From Onstottus_B arcticum (GTDB lineage: Bacteria > Acidobacteriota > Blastocatellia > UBA7656), in NCBI GenBank assembly GCA_038040485.1, contig JBBPIE010000036.1, positions 7,922-71,921 of the forward strand: 64,000 bases of DNA, given 5' to 3'. A program made the position numbers and the translations under genes. Positions 48,588 through 57,471 of this stretch are shown piece after piece. The notes under the pieces were generated by a model. That model made no database searches and was not told the DNA's origin. It worked only from the letters and a program-made list of their open reading frames with translations. The stretch's first letter is position 1. Every line of letters starts with the position of its first letter.

Positions 48588-49482
48588 TCAGGCGCCCGCG
48601 GCTGCGGCTTGCGCAGGCGGCGGTATCACGTTGAGCCTCTGTAGCAACACGACTATGAGCAGCGTCAAGAGCACCCCGACGAACAATAAGGTCAGCAGCA
48701 AAGCGTACCACTCGATCGTCCAGCCGAGCGCTACGGTTACTCGATGACTGAACGAGATGCCGGGCTTTGGAGCGCCCTCCTCCTCCAGGGCCCAGCTTCA
48801 CCGTGCAGAACGCGTTTTCCTCATCGTAGTCGCCTAGTTTTACGCCGCCGGATTGGATCTCCCGTTCGATCTCCAGAATCCGATTTTCAAGGTTTGTGAA
48901 TTCCTCGATGTTCCCGCTCTTGCTTTTGAGAGCGATCAGCGCGTCGCGAGTTTTCTCCATTGAAGCGCGGTTCGCTTTCAGTTCCTTATACTCGTTGGTC
49001 TTGTCGGTCTTATCTATGCGAATCGAAGACAACTCACCCACCGTTTTCAATTCGGAGACCATGGGGTCGAAGCGATCGGGCGGGACGCCTATCGAAACCT
49101 GGACGCGTCGGCTCCCGGCCAGCCCTGACGCCTGTTCGAATTGGATCAAGGCGTTGTATTTCGAAGTCAGCTCGCGGACTTTCTTTTCATCATCTTCAAA
49201 AGCGCCGGTCTTCGAGTGTACGGACGCGACCTTCTCGTACTTCTGGTCTATGCTGTGCGATTCGACGCCGTCGCCTTTCTGGACTTTGAGTTTCTCGCTG
49301 GCGTAGTTCTCCTTCGAGTCCCTCCCACCGACTGTGGTAAGAATCGCCGCGGAAAGGGCGTTGGCTGAGTTGAGTGGCGGCGCTGATGGAGCCAAGTATC
49401 CGTAAGCGAGCCGCCCGGCAAACAACACGACGAACCCCGCGGCCAAACAAAACATTCCTTTCTTGATTCGTTGCTTCATCAC
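48588..49482 (-). CDS. DUF4349-type protein with a frameshift before its C-terminal membrane helix
   Basis: Residues 1-230 show an N-terminal membrane anchor (MFCLAAGFVVLFAGRLAYG). A conserved helical domain follows (SGLAGSRRVQVSIGVPPDRF, DKTNEYKELKANRASMEKTR, IEEFTNLENRILEIEREIQ), as in DUF4349 proteins. In the current frame the chain runs CTVKLGPGGGGRSKARHL and ends at 48565 in unrelated sequence. In the next frame, past about 48788-48793, it reads EEEGAPKPGISFSHRVTVAL then a membrane helix (EWYALLLTLLFVGVLLTLL), ending at 48588. One extra base in the GGGCCC run explains this. It may be a real mutation or a sequencing error. Confidence 0.8.
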
Positions 49483-49805
49483 TGGGTACCTCCTACTTCA
49501 CAATCTCGGTGTGATAGGTATCAGCAAGGAGCTTACAACGCAACCAGTCACGAGACTGAGCATGTTCCCGGTCGCGATTGTTGATGTAACGAATTGGACC
49601 GCTCTCTTGAGGTGGGTTCCTGGAGAAAGGTTGCAGCGCGGGCCAGCCCAAAAGGTTTCCGAGGGTTAAGAAAGATCGAGGCGGCAGACCTTGGAACTCC
49701 TGGTTCGCCGCGTCGAGCTCGCAGCCTGCGGTATGTCGTGCTTGATGTGATACATAATAAGGTGATAGATTCGATGCCAGGAAAATCAACACTCAGAGCA
49801 CAAAC
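49483..49805. other. Divergent intergenic region
   Basis: The 323-bp region serves the leftward DUF4349 gene and the rightward toxin-antitoxin pair. Open frames in it have no family resemblance. Just upstream of the antitoxin lies an A/T-rich segment (TGTGATACATAATAAGGTGA, about 49746-49765) that could hold the promoter and operator of the pair. Confidence 0.4.
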
Positions 49806-50090
49806 ATGTCTATGAAAGTTACCGAGGACATCAGGTCTGTGACCGAACTCAAGCGCCGTACTCGCGAGATACTTGAGCAGGTTCGCCGCACCCGGCGTCC
49901 CGTTGTGCTGACCGTGAACGGAAAGGCCGACGCGGTGCTGATCGACGCTCGGACTTACGAGAAACACCTGAGCGCCAGCAACCTTTCCAGCCTTCTCTTA
50001 CCCGCCGAGCAAGACGTGCTTCACAAGCGCACAAGGCCCATGCGCGCTTTCTTACGAGAGTTCAAGAATGCCCGCAAGGTTTCAAGTTAA
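49806..50090 (+). CDS. Phd/YefM-family antitoxin
   Basis: The 94-residue protein starts MSMKVTEDIRSVTELKRRTR, the standard opening of Phd/YefM antitoxins, and continues with EQVRRTRRPVVLTVNGKADA and VLIDARTYEKHL. The N-terminal half binds operator DNA and dimerises. The C-terminal tail, PAEQDVLHKRTRPMRAFL, should wrap the toxin. It overlaps the toxin gene by 23 bp. The pair is expected to repress its own promoter, possibly through the A/T-rich site at 49746-49765. Confidence 0.92.
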   Translation: MSMKVTEDIRSVTELKRRTREILEQVRRTRRPVVLTVNGKADAVLIDARTYEKHLSASNLSSLLLPAEQDVLHKRTRPMRAFLREFKNARKVSS

Positions 50091-50388
50091 GATCACCAGG
50101 TCCGCGGAACAGGACATCGAAGACATCTGGACTTTCATAGCGAGCGACAACGAGGACGCAGCAACGAAGTTCGTTGGAGAGCTGGAGCGACAGGCAGCCA
50201 GGCTCGCTCGTTTTCCAGAAAGATGCGCTCTAATCCCAGAAAACGAACTCCTCGGCGCACGGTATCGCCATCTGGTTTATGGAGCGTACCGCACAGTTTT
50301 CCGCATTGAAGGAAGAATTGTATATGTGCTGCGAATCGTACACGGCGCACGGCTGCTAGACACGTCGATGTTCGAGCTCGATCGATGA
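50068..50388 (+). CDS. RelE/ParE-family toxin
   Basis: The 106-residue product begins MPARFQVKITRSAEQDIEDI and has the RelE/ParE fold pattern: FIASDNEDAATKFVGELERQ, GARYRHLVYGAYRTVFRIEG and VYVLRIVHGARLLDTSMF. The overall pattern is closer to ParE than to RelE, which lacks the long first helices. ParE toxins poison gyrase and RelE toxins cut mRNA. The overlap with the upstream antitoxin gene shows the two act as one unit. It is convergent with the tricorn gene, with 33 bp between stops. Confidence 0.92.
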   Translation: MPARFQVKITRSAEQDIEDIWTFIASDNEDAATKFVGELERQAARLARFPERCALIPENELLGARYRHLVYGAYRTVFRIEGRIVYVLRIVHGARLLDTSMFELDR

Positions 50389-50421
50389 GCAGCCGTGCGC
50401 AAGACCGTAGATTCCGAAGGG

Positions 50422-53400
50422 CTATTCCTTCTTCGCCTGCTGAACCTTCGAGCCAATCTCCTTCATCAGCTCCTGTACGGCAACTTCGATTTGCCGGTCG
50501 CGGCCCGCGAGATTGTCTTCGGGCGAGTTGTCCACCGCGATGTCAGGCTTCACACCGTAGTTCTCCATGTTCGTGCGCTTCTGATCGGCGAGGAAAACTC
50601 CGACGCCGGGAGTTCTAACAGTCGAACCGTCGATCAACGAATAGCTGCCCGTTCCGATCACGGCGCCCATCGTCGGTGTGCCGATCACTTTTCCAAGTCC
50701 CAGCGCGCGGAAGCCCGCAGGAAACATCTCGGCATTTGAAGCCGAGCGCCAGTTCTGCAAAACAACCTTCGGTCCGAAGAACCCGGCGAACGGGCGGCCG
50801 GTCGGTTCGCTGCCGCGCGGCTGCCAGATCTGATACTCGCGTTGCACAAGGATCGCCAGCAGCTCCTGCTCGATGTTCCCGCCGCCGTTCCATCGCTGGT
50901 CGATGATCAGCGCTTCTTTGTTTCGATTCTCGCGAATCTCTTTCTCGAACTTGCGAAGCGAAGGTGGGTTCATCGCTTGAATGTGGAGGTAGCCGATTCG
51001 CCCGTTCGAAGCCTTGTCCACCATCTCGCGTCGCTGCTTGACCCAGCGTTCGTAGCGGAGATTCGAATAAGCCTGAGTGGCGACCGGCTCAATCCGAGTC
51101 TTCCACGCTCCGTCTTCAGAGGGCTTGTTGTTGAAGGTCACTTCGACTTTGCGATTCAATCGGTGGTTGAGCATCTCCCAGTAGTTGTCGCCGGCTTTCA
51201 CCGGGCGGCCGTTTATCGCGATCAGGTAATCGCCTGCACTCACCTTCACCCAGTCCTTGTCGGCCGGCCCGTCCTCAAAAACATGACTCACTCGATAACG
51301 GCCGGCTGCGTCATCGGCCTGAAGCTCAACGCCAAGATGATATGTAGCCAGCACTCCTTCGCGGCCTCTGGGCGGAGGCGCGGCGCCGGTGTGTGAAGCG
51401 TTCAACTCGCCGATCATCTCGTTGATGATGTTGAGCAGTTCCTGGCGTTCGCCGACGTGCTCGACAAGCGGCTGATACTTGGCGCGCATCGCGTCCCAGT
51501 CCCTGCCATGCATCTCGGCGTCGTAGAAGCGGTACTTCATCGTGCGCCAGGCATCGTCAAACATTTCGGCCCACTCGGAGGATTTGTCGATCTTCACCTG
51601 CGCGACGAAGTTCACACGGCGGCGTGCGGCTTCGCGGCCGCCCGATGCAGTCGCTGCAGCGGCAAAACCTGCGCCCGCCGCGCCCGCGCTTGCAGGCAGT
51701 GCGATCGAATAAACCGAGTTTGCCTCTCTGTAGAAAAGCGTGCGGCCGTCGCGCGAAATGCTCAGACCCGAGATGCCGCCGCCAAATCCGAACCCGCCCC
51801 CGCCGCCTCCTTCCTCGTCAACCCGCGGCTCGCCGGCGACCACACGCGTCAATCGCTTGCCGTCTTCACCGATCGTGTAGATCACCGGAATCGTGCGAGT
51901 GCTCGAGGGCTCGGTCGTCACGAACACGAGTGTTCGATTGTCCGGCGCGACATTGTAGTTGAAAACCGCAAACGGCATTCGGGTAACTTGACGAGTTCGC
52001 CGCTTCAAACCAGCCCAGTCGATGTTGACATCGCGAGGCGGCTGATTGCGGGCGGCGGCTCGACGAACCGCAGCCTCCGCGCCTCCCTGCTCCTGTTCCG
52101 TATCGGGACGCTCTTCCGGATCGTTGGGGTCACGGTCCTCGCGTTCAAGCGCCACCGAATAAAGCTGCGCCGAGGGCTGCCCGGCGGCGCCGCCCTGGCC
52201 GCCATCCGTTCGAACAAAGAACAGCTTGCGTCCGTCGTGACTGAACTGCGGATTGACTTCACTGAATGAATCAAACGTCACTTTCTTTTCATCGCCGCCA
52301 GCCGAAGGAATCAAATAAATGTCGGCGGTTCGCACATAGTCCGGTTTCGAGAACGCGATCCACTTGCCGTCCGGCGACCATATCGGCGAGCCGAAGTTGC
52401 CATACCTGGACGAAGACAGCTCCGCGGTCTGCTTGCTCTCGACTGTGTACTTGCGGAGTTTGTTGTCCGAGCAGACGAACGCGATCTCTTTCGAGTTGGG
52501 CGACCAGTTGAACCCAAACTTCAGCGCGTCGATGCTGGTGATCTTCTGAGCCTCGCCGGCGCCGTCGGCGGAAGTAAGGTAAAGCTCTTCCCTGCCGCTT
52601 CGGTCGCTTATGAACGCGAGCGATTTCCCGTCCGGCGAGTACTGCGGGTCTCTGTCGCGGGCTGCGTTGTCGGTGATCTGACGAATATCGCCCTCGTCAG
52701 TCGGGGCGGTGAAGATCTCGCCGTGAATCGAGAGCGCGATTCGGCGGCTTGAAGGCGCAAGGTCGTAGTCGTCTGCTTGCGAGTTGAAGTCGCGAACCTC
52801 GGCGACGTTCTCCTGAGTCTCAGCCGAAATGTCGAGCTTGACCGGCGTGACGCGGCGGCTGGCAACGTCGAGCTTCCACACTCCGAACTCATGCTCGAAG
52901 ACTATCACCTTACCGTCCGCGCTGATCGCCGGAAATCTGACATCTCCCGTTTTGAAGGAAGTCACGCGGTCCGCTTTTCCGCCCGTCTCGGGCACGCGCC
53001 AGAGGTTGCTCAAACCGTTGCCCTCGCGGTCGCTGACAAAATAGATACCGCCGTCGCGGCTCCACATCGGCCACGAATCGATCCCATCGAAGTCTGTCAG
53101 ATCGGTGAACTTTTTCGCTGCGATATCCATCACGGTCACGTCGGTGTTCATCGAGCCGCGATAATACTTTCGCCAGTAGACCTGGCCTTTGCGATTGATC
53201 GCCAGCTTCGATCCGTCGGGCGAGAAGCAGCCGTTGATTCCCATATCCGCGCCGGCATTACGCTCCATTCCGCCTTCGATGCTTACTGTGTAGAGCTTGG
53301 CCGCGAAGTCATCACCCCGGCTGCTCGAAAACAAAACGCCTCGCGAGTCGGGCGACCAGCCAAGCACGGTGTCGTCCGCCGAATGAAAAGTAAGCTGGCG

Positions 53401-53697
53401 CGCCGCGCCGCCTTCGCTCGGAATGATGAACGCGTCCAGATTCCCGTTGCGGTCCGACGAGAAGGCTATCCACTTTCCATCGGGCGAGAAGCGCGGGTAG
53501 ACGTCGCGAGCCTTGTGCACGGTGATACGGCGGATGTTCTTGCCGTCCTCGTCGGCCGTCCAGATGTCTGCCAGGTAGGTAAAGGCTATTCGGCCGTTGT
53601 GATAGTGCGGATAGCGAACAAGCCTGGCTTCGCGGCCAAGGGCGCTGAGCGGGGCGCACAACAAAAACAGGATGAGCAGGGCGCGGCTTCTCTTCAT
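50422..53697 (-). CDS. Tricorn-type S41 protease
   Basis: The start chosen is the ATG at 53697 (MKRSRALLILFLLCAPLSAL), giving 1091 residues with a signal peptide; the frame extends 24 codons upstream. The N-terminal ~600 residues form two beta-propellers of PD40/WD40-like blades (YPRFSPDGKWIAFSSDRNG, YFVSDREGNGLSNLWRVPE). A C1-like helical part, a PDZ domain and an S41 catalytic domain follow. GELNASHTG holds the Ser-His pair and RSASNAEMFPAGFRALGLG the nucleophile serine. A low-complexity Gly/Ala stretch separates propellers and core. Tricorn degrades peptides to small pieces; the signal peptide points to the periplasm here. Confidence 0.93.
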   Translation of the reverse strand: MKRSRALLILFLLCAPLSALGREARLVRYPHYHNGRIAFTYLADIWTADEDGKNIRRITVHKARDVYPRFSPDGKWIAFSSDRNGNLDAFIIPSEGGAARQLTFHSADDTVLGWSPDSRGVLFSSSRGDDFAAKLYTVSIEGGMERNAGADMGINGCFSPDGSKLAINRKGQVYWRKYYRGSMNTDVTVMDIAAKKFTDLTDFDGIDSWPMWSRDGGIYFVSDREGNGLSNLWRVPETGGKADRVTSFKTGDVRFPAISADGKVIVFEHEFGVWKLDVASRRVTPVKLDISAETQENVAEVRDFNSQADDYDLAPSSRRIALSIHGEIFTAPTDEGDIRQITDNAARDRDPQYSPDGKSLAFISDRSGREELYLTSADGAGEAQKITSIDALKFGFNWSPNSKEIAFVCSDNKLRKYTVESKQTAELSSSRYGNFGSPIWSPDGKWIAFSKPDYVRTADIYLIPSAGGDEKKVTFDSFSEVNPQFSHDGRKLFFVRTDGGQGGAAGQPSAQLYSVALEREDRDPNDPEERPDTEQEQGGAEAAVRRAAARNQPPRDVNIDWAGLKRRTRQVTRMPFAVFNYNVAPDNRTLVFVTTEPSSTRTIPVIYTIGEDGKRLTRVVAGEPRVDEEGGGGGGFGFGGGISGLSISRDGRTLFYREANSVYSIALPASAGAAGAGFAAAATASGGREAARRRVNFVAQVKIDKSSEWAEMFDDAWRTMKYRFYDAEMHGRDWDAMRAKYQPLVEHVGERQELLNIINEMIGELNASHTGAAPPPRGREGVLATYHLGVELQADDAAGRYRVSHVFEDGPADKDWVKVSAGDYLIAINGRPVKAGDNYWEMLNHRLNRKVEVTFNNKPSEDGAWKTRIEPVATQAYSNLRYERWVKQRREMVDKASNGRIGYLHIQAMNPPSLRKFEKEIRENRNKEALIIDQRWNGGGNIEQELLAILVQREYQIWQPRGSEPTGRPFAGFFGPKVVLQNWRSASNAEMFPAGFRALGLGKVIGTPTMGAVIGTGSYSLIDGSTVRTPGVGVFLADQKRTNMENYGVKPDIAVDNSPEDNLAGRDRQIEVAVQELMKEIGSKVQQAKKE

Positions 53698-53999
53698 GGG
53701 CTTCTCCTTTGATTCGGCGAGCGATTTGAGCGAGTTCGAAGAATGACTGAGACGGTCAGCCTGGCGCAAGGGTTACACCAAACCCGCCAGCGGCCGGCCT
53801 CCTGGGAGCGCAGGCATCCCTGCCTGCTGCCGCCGTAGGAGAAGAGGCAGGCAAGGATGCCTGCATTCCCAGGTAGGCTGGGGTTCACGGCGGGCCTGCT
53901 TTCCAATTGCGCCCGCTGGCGAGCGGGTTTATCATTGCGCCGTCACTCACAAACGCCCGTCCATCAGTAGGCGGCAAACTCACACGTTGGAGGAAGATC
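53698..53999. other. Intergenic region upstream of tricorn and KPYTEWSE genes
   Basis: This 302-bp divergent region carries the hairpin repeat at 53801-53873 and GGAGGAAG just before the ATG at 54000. Nothing else was recognised. Confidence 0.45.
53801..53873. repeat. 27-bp inverted repeat (GGAGCGCAGGCATCC family)
   Basis: The left arm at 53801-53827 (CCTGGGAGCGCAGGCATCCC and on) matches the reverse complement of the right arm at 53847-53873 at 24 of 27 positions. The loop is ~19 nt. A single arm of the same family is at 6965-6988, and a related GC-rich arm sits in coding sequence at 59418-59445. Confidence 0.88.
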
Positions 54000-54728
54000 A
54001 TGAAGAAGCTCAATCGCGTCGGCATTACCTGCGCGCCGGTGGTCGTTTTTATCTGCGCGCTCTCGATTTCGGCTCAATGGAACAAGAAGCCTTACACCGA
54101 ATGGTCGGAGAAAGAGGCGACGAAGATGCTCAACGATTCGCCCTGGGGTCAAACGCAAGTGTTTAGCGACACTTCCAATGAGTTCGGCAGAGGAGTCGCC
54201 CGTGGCGGGGTCGGCACTGTTGATAACCGCAGCGGCGACTATAGCGCGCATCACTTGAATATTCGAATTCGATTCCTTTCCGCGAAACCGATTCGTCAAG
54301 CGTTTAGTCGCGTCATCATGCTGGGGCAGAAGGGTAAGGTGCCCGACCAAATGGCCGCGCAACTGAACGCGTTCGCGACCCAGGACTTTCCTGACTACAT
54401 CATCATTTCCGTTGACGCGGATGCTAACGAATCCAAATCCGAACTTCGCGAGTTCAGAACGCTCCTGGACACAACCTCGATGGTTGATCTGAAACCCGAC
54501 ACCTACCTGTCGGCCAAAGGACAACGAACGTTTATTACGGGCTTTCAACCGCCGAAGAAGGACGGGCTGGGAGCTAAATTCATCTTTCCTCGAACCGTGA
54601 ACGGCCAGCCGGTCATTCCACCGGACAGTGATGAGATTCAGTTTTATTCGGAGTTTTCGAATAAATACAAGCTCAACATGCGTTTCAAGGTTAAGGACAT
54701 GATGATTGACGGAAAACTGGAGTACTGA
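54000..54728 (+). CDS. Exported protein of unknown function (KPYTEWSE family), paralog 1
   Basis: The ATG at 54000, with GGAGGAAG upstream, gives 242 residues. A signal peptide (ITCAPVVVFICALSISAQ) is followed by a family signature WNKKPYTEWSEKEATKMLND then SPWGQTQVF. The middle has RIRFLSAKPIRQAFSRVI, and the C-terminal half is beta-rich (GLGAKFIFPRTVNGQPVIPP). The next gene is a clear paralog. The same motif recurs in acidobacterial proteins as a recalled pattern, without known function. It is probably periplasmic or secreted and co-transcribed with its paralog. Confidence 0.85.
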   Translation: MKKLNRVGITCAPVVVFICALSISAQWNKKPYTEWSEKEATKMLNDSPWGQTQVFSDTSNEFGRGVARGGVGTVDNRSGDYSAHHLNIRIRFLSAKPIRQAFSRVIMLGQKGKVPDQMAAQLNAFATQDFPDYIIISVDADANESKSELREFRTLLDTTSMVDLKPDTYLSAKGQRTFITGFQPPKKDGLGAKFIFPRTVNGQPVIPPDSDEIQFYSEFSNKYKLNMRFKVKDMMIDGKLEY

Positions 54729-54839
54729 GGCAAGAATGGACGGCGGCGGGCTGGATGATTTGATTCCAGCCTGCGACGCGGGCGCCGGCATCCGATTCAC
54801 GGACTCATTCTTACGCCTCGTACCCCAAGAGGTATAAGA

Positions 54840-55601
54840 ATGGAAAGTTGTTTGCTGGTTGTAAGAGTAGTCGCGGTGCTTTTGGCATTTTCGCCCGGAG
54901 CTTCCGAGGATTGGAACAAAAAGCCCTACACCGAGTGGTCCGAGAATCAGGCGGTGAAGCTGCTGAACGATTCCCCGTGGGCACAGACTCATTCGTTCAC
55001 TGACACGTCAAAGGCGTTTAACACAGCTCGAGGCCAGCAAAGCCAGTCCTCGACCGCTTCGTCTGTGGTTTCGGTTAACTTTCGAGCGCGGTTCTTGTCT
55101 TCCCGGCCGGTTCGTCAGGCGATCAGCCGGCTTGAAGCGGTTCATCATAAGGGAGAGGTGCCGCCTCAAAAGGCCGCACTGTTGAAGGCGCTGGCGGAAC
55201 AGCCTTTCCCTGACTACGTCGTCGTCGCGGTGACCTGCGACTCCGACCGGGGCAGCGATATGCTCCAGCAGGCAAACGAGACCCTGCGCAAAGCAACAAC
55301 CGCGGTGCTGGCCAACAAGACATACCTGCTCACCAATGACGGACAGCGGGTATATCTTAAAGAGTATCAAGCTCCGCGCAACGACGGGTTCGGAGCCCGG
55401 TTTATCTTTCCGCGAATCGTGAACGGCAAAGAGATAGTGACCTCTGAAGGTGGGGAGATCGTCTTCCACGCCGAGATGGGCGGGGGCTCGGAGCTTAACA
55501 GTCCAGTCATTACCAAGGATGCGGAGCACGGATATGGCTTCACGATCCACACTCGATACAAGGTCAAAGAGATGTCGTTCGGCGGGAAGCTGGAGTATTG
55601 A
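54840..55601 (+). CDS. Exported protein of unknown function (KPYTEWSE family), paralog 2
   Basis: The 253-residue product starts MESCLLVVRVVAVLLAFSPG, with AGAGGT before the ATG, and repeats the signature DWNKKPYTEWSENQAVKLLN then DSPWAQTHSF. It also shares RARFLSSRPVRQAISRLEAV and FGARFIFPRIVNGKEIVTSE with paralog 1, and both end in GGKLEY or DGKLEY. The two arose by tandem duplication and have diverged. It lies 111 bp downstream of paralog 1. Its 3' end overlaps the start region of the TPR/TonB gene. Function unknown. Confidence 0.85.
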   Translation: MESCLLVVRVVAVLLAFSPGASEDWNKKPYTEWSENQAVKLLNDSPWAQTHSFTDTSKAFNTARGQQSQSSTASSVVSVNFRARFLSSRPVRQAISRLEAVHHKGEVPPQKAALLKALAEQPFPDYVVVAVTCDSDRGSDMLQQANETLRKATTAVLANKTYLLTNDGQRVYLKEYQAPRNDGFGARFIFPRIVNGKEIVTSEGGEIVFHAEMGGGSELNSPVITKDAEHGYGFTIHTRYKVKEMSFGGKLEY

Positions 55602-56658
55602 GATAGTCAAACTGGACATTGTTGGAATCGCAATAAAGAGGGTCCTGGTTGTTCTGGCGTTCAGCCTGGCCGTGCCTTGCGCCGCCCATGGTCAAGCTAT
55701 TAACACTCAGGGTCAGGCTTCCGCTGAGAAACCTTCGCCGGCATCACCAGAATTGGCCGAGGCCTTGAGGCTCAGCGCGAAAGCAGTGCAGCTTAACAGT
55801 CAGGGAAGTTACGACGAAGCGCTTCGGCTTGCGAAGCAGGCACTCGACCTCCGTGAGAAGGCTCTTGGTCCGAACCACGAACTGATCGCCACATCTCTCA
55901 ACAACATCGCTGGCATCTACAGAGGAAAGCATCGCTATGCGGACGCCGAGGCACTTTACCGGCGCTCGTTGAAGATCCTCGAAAATCGGTTTGGTGTTGA
56001 GAGCAGGTATCTCACCGACACAATTGAACACCTAGCCTGGATGCGGTTCGCACAGCGAAACAACGGCGACGCGGAGAAGTTGTTCACGCGCGCGCTTGCT
56101 ATCAGGGAGAAAGAGTTTGGGCCGGAAAAGCTGGAAACCGCGCAAACTCTATCCGCGATAGGCGAGTTTTGTGAGAGGATCAACAACCTCGACAAAGCCG
56201 CCGATTACTTCAAGCGGAGCCTGACCATCAGGGAGAAACTTCTCGGGCCGGACCACCTCGACCTTTTGGAGGCGTTAGACGATTGCGCTTGCGCCTTGAT
56301 ACAGGGCAACCACGCTGACGACGGCAAACAGTATCAAGTGCGCGCAAACCGGATTCGAAACCTTACCGCGAACGACGCGACTAACCGCCAAGGCGCCGTC
56401 TTGCAGGGCAAGGCGCTCCTTAGGGTCGAACCCGAATATCCGGACGACGCAAGGCGACAGGGCGTGCAAGGCACAGTCATCGTAGAAGTCACTGTCGACG
56501 AGTGCGGCCGAGTGATAACGGCTAAGGCACTGTCCGGCCCCAACGCTTTGAGGGACGCTTCGGAGTCCGCCGCGCGTCGCTGGCGCTTCGCGGTTACCAA
56601 GCTCGGCTTGCGGCGAGTCAAGGTCATCGGGACTATCACCTTTAACTTCCATCGCTAA
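55534..56658 (+). CDS. Exported TPR protein with C-terminal TonB-like domain
   Basis: The start is unsure: no ATG, GTG or TTG lies between the signal-like segment (VLVVLAFSLAVPCAAHGQ) and the ATG at 55534. That ATG has GGAG 7 bp upstream but overlaps paralog 2 by 68 bp and would give a long n-region; an ATT near 55597 is another option. TPR_12-type repeats follow (GSYDEALRLAKQALDLREKA, KLFTRALAIREKEFGPEKLE, DYFKRSLTIREKLLGPDHLD). A C-terminal TonB-like domain follows (GVQGTVIVEVTVDECGRVIT, RWRFAVTKLGL). TonB C-terminal domains without a membrane anchor act as periplasmic adaptors. No inner-membrane helix is present. Confidence 0.82.
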   Translation: MASRSTLDTRSKRCRSAGSWSIEIVKLDIVGIAIKRVLVVLAFSLAVPCAAHGQAINTQGQASAEKPSPASPELAEALRLSAKAVQLNSQGSYDEALRLAKQALDLREKALGPNHELIATSLNNIAGIYRGKHRYADAEALYRRSLKILENRFGVESRYLTDTIEHLAWMRFAQRNNGDAEKLFTRALAIREKEFGPEKLETAQTLSAIGEFCERINNLDKAADYFKRSLTIREKLLGPDHLDLLEALDDCACALIQGNHADDGKQYQVRANRIRNLTANDATNRQGAVLQGKALLRVEPEYPDDARRQGVQGTVIVEVTVDECGRVITAKALSGPNALRDASESAARRWRFAVTKLGLRRVKVIGTITFNFHR

Positions 56659-56667
56659 ACCAGGAAC

Positions 56668-57471
56668 ATGCCAACAATTCAAACAACCCGGCTGAACATG
56701 TTCTACGAGCTGCACGGCGAGGGTGAGCCGCTCCTGTTGATTCGAGGGCTTGGATCGACCTGCGAAGGCTTTGCCGCGCAAGTTGAAGGTCTCGCGCCGC
56801 ACTTTCGCGTGATCTCGTTCGACAACCGCTGCGTCGGCCGCACCGATCAGCCTCAAACGCCTTTTGCCATCGCGGATATGGCTGACGACACCGCCGCGCT
56901 GCTCGACGCGCTAGAGGTCGAAAGCGCGCATGTGTTCGGTGTATCGCTCGGGGGAATGATCGCGCAGGAGTTTGTGTTGCGTCATCCACAACGAGTAAGA
57001 CGGCTCGCGCTCGGGTGTACTCACGCCGGTCCGCGAACCGCCACTCGCACGCCTGAATGGGCGGTGCAGATATTCAACGAGTCGCGTGATATGCCGCGGC
57101 CCGAAGCGCTCAGACATTCGATCCCGTTGCTGTTCTCGAACAAGACGGTCGAAGAAAACCCCGCGCTTATCGAAGACGCTCTCCGGGTGATGGCTCATAA
57201 CAACCAGCCCAAATCTTCTTACCTGTTGCAGCTCGGCGCGGTGATGATGCACGACACATTTGACCGGCTGCCTCAGATCAAGCACACAACACTTGTGATG
57301 ACCGGAACCGAAGACACCCTGGTCGACTCTGGTAACTCGCGTTTGATTGCCGGCCGCATCCCGGGTGCGCGACTCCTGGAGTTTCCAGACACCGGTCACG
57401 TATTCTTCACAGAGAAGCCTGATGATGTGAATCGTGTTCTGATTGATTTTTTCAAAGGGGTTGATCGATGA
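56668..57471 (+). CDS. Alpha/beta hydrolase
   Basis: The 267-residue protein has the alpha/beta-hydrolase fold pattern. The oxyanion region is LLLIRGLGSTCEGF, the nucleophile Ser is in GVSLGGMIAQEF (GxSxG), the acid is Asp in GTEDTLVDSGNS, and the His in FPDTGHVFFTEK. There is no signal peptide. The sequence resembles the 3-oxoadipate enol-lactonase-like group, but the substrate is not determined. Its stop overlaps the start of the beta-barrel gene by 4 bp (ATGA), and it starts 9 bp after the TPR/TonB gene, so these genes form one operon. Confidence 0.9.
   Translation: MPTIQTTRLNMFYELHGEGEPLLLIRGLGSTCEGFAAQVEGLAPHFRVISFDNRCVGRTDQPQTPFAIADMADDTAALLDALEVESAHVFGVSLGGMIAQEFVLRHPQRVRRLALGCTHAGPRTATRTPEWAVQIFNESRDMPRPEALRHSIPLLFSNKTVEENPALIEDALRVMAHNNQPKSSYLLQLGAVMMHDTFDRLPQIKHTTLVMTGTEDTLVDSGNSRLIAGRIPGARLLEFPDTGHVFFTEKPDDVNRVLIDFFKGVDR

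Noticed and set aside
49493..49792. 99-codon minus-strand frame upstream of the DUF4349 gene
   Set aside because: It overlaps the likely promoter region, has no ribosome-binding site or family features, and competes with the start of the toxin-antitoxin pair.
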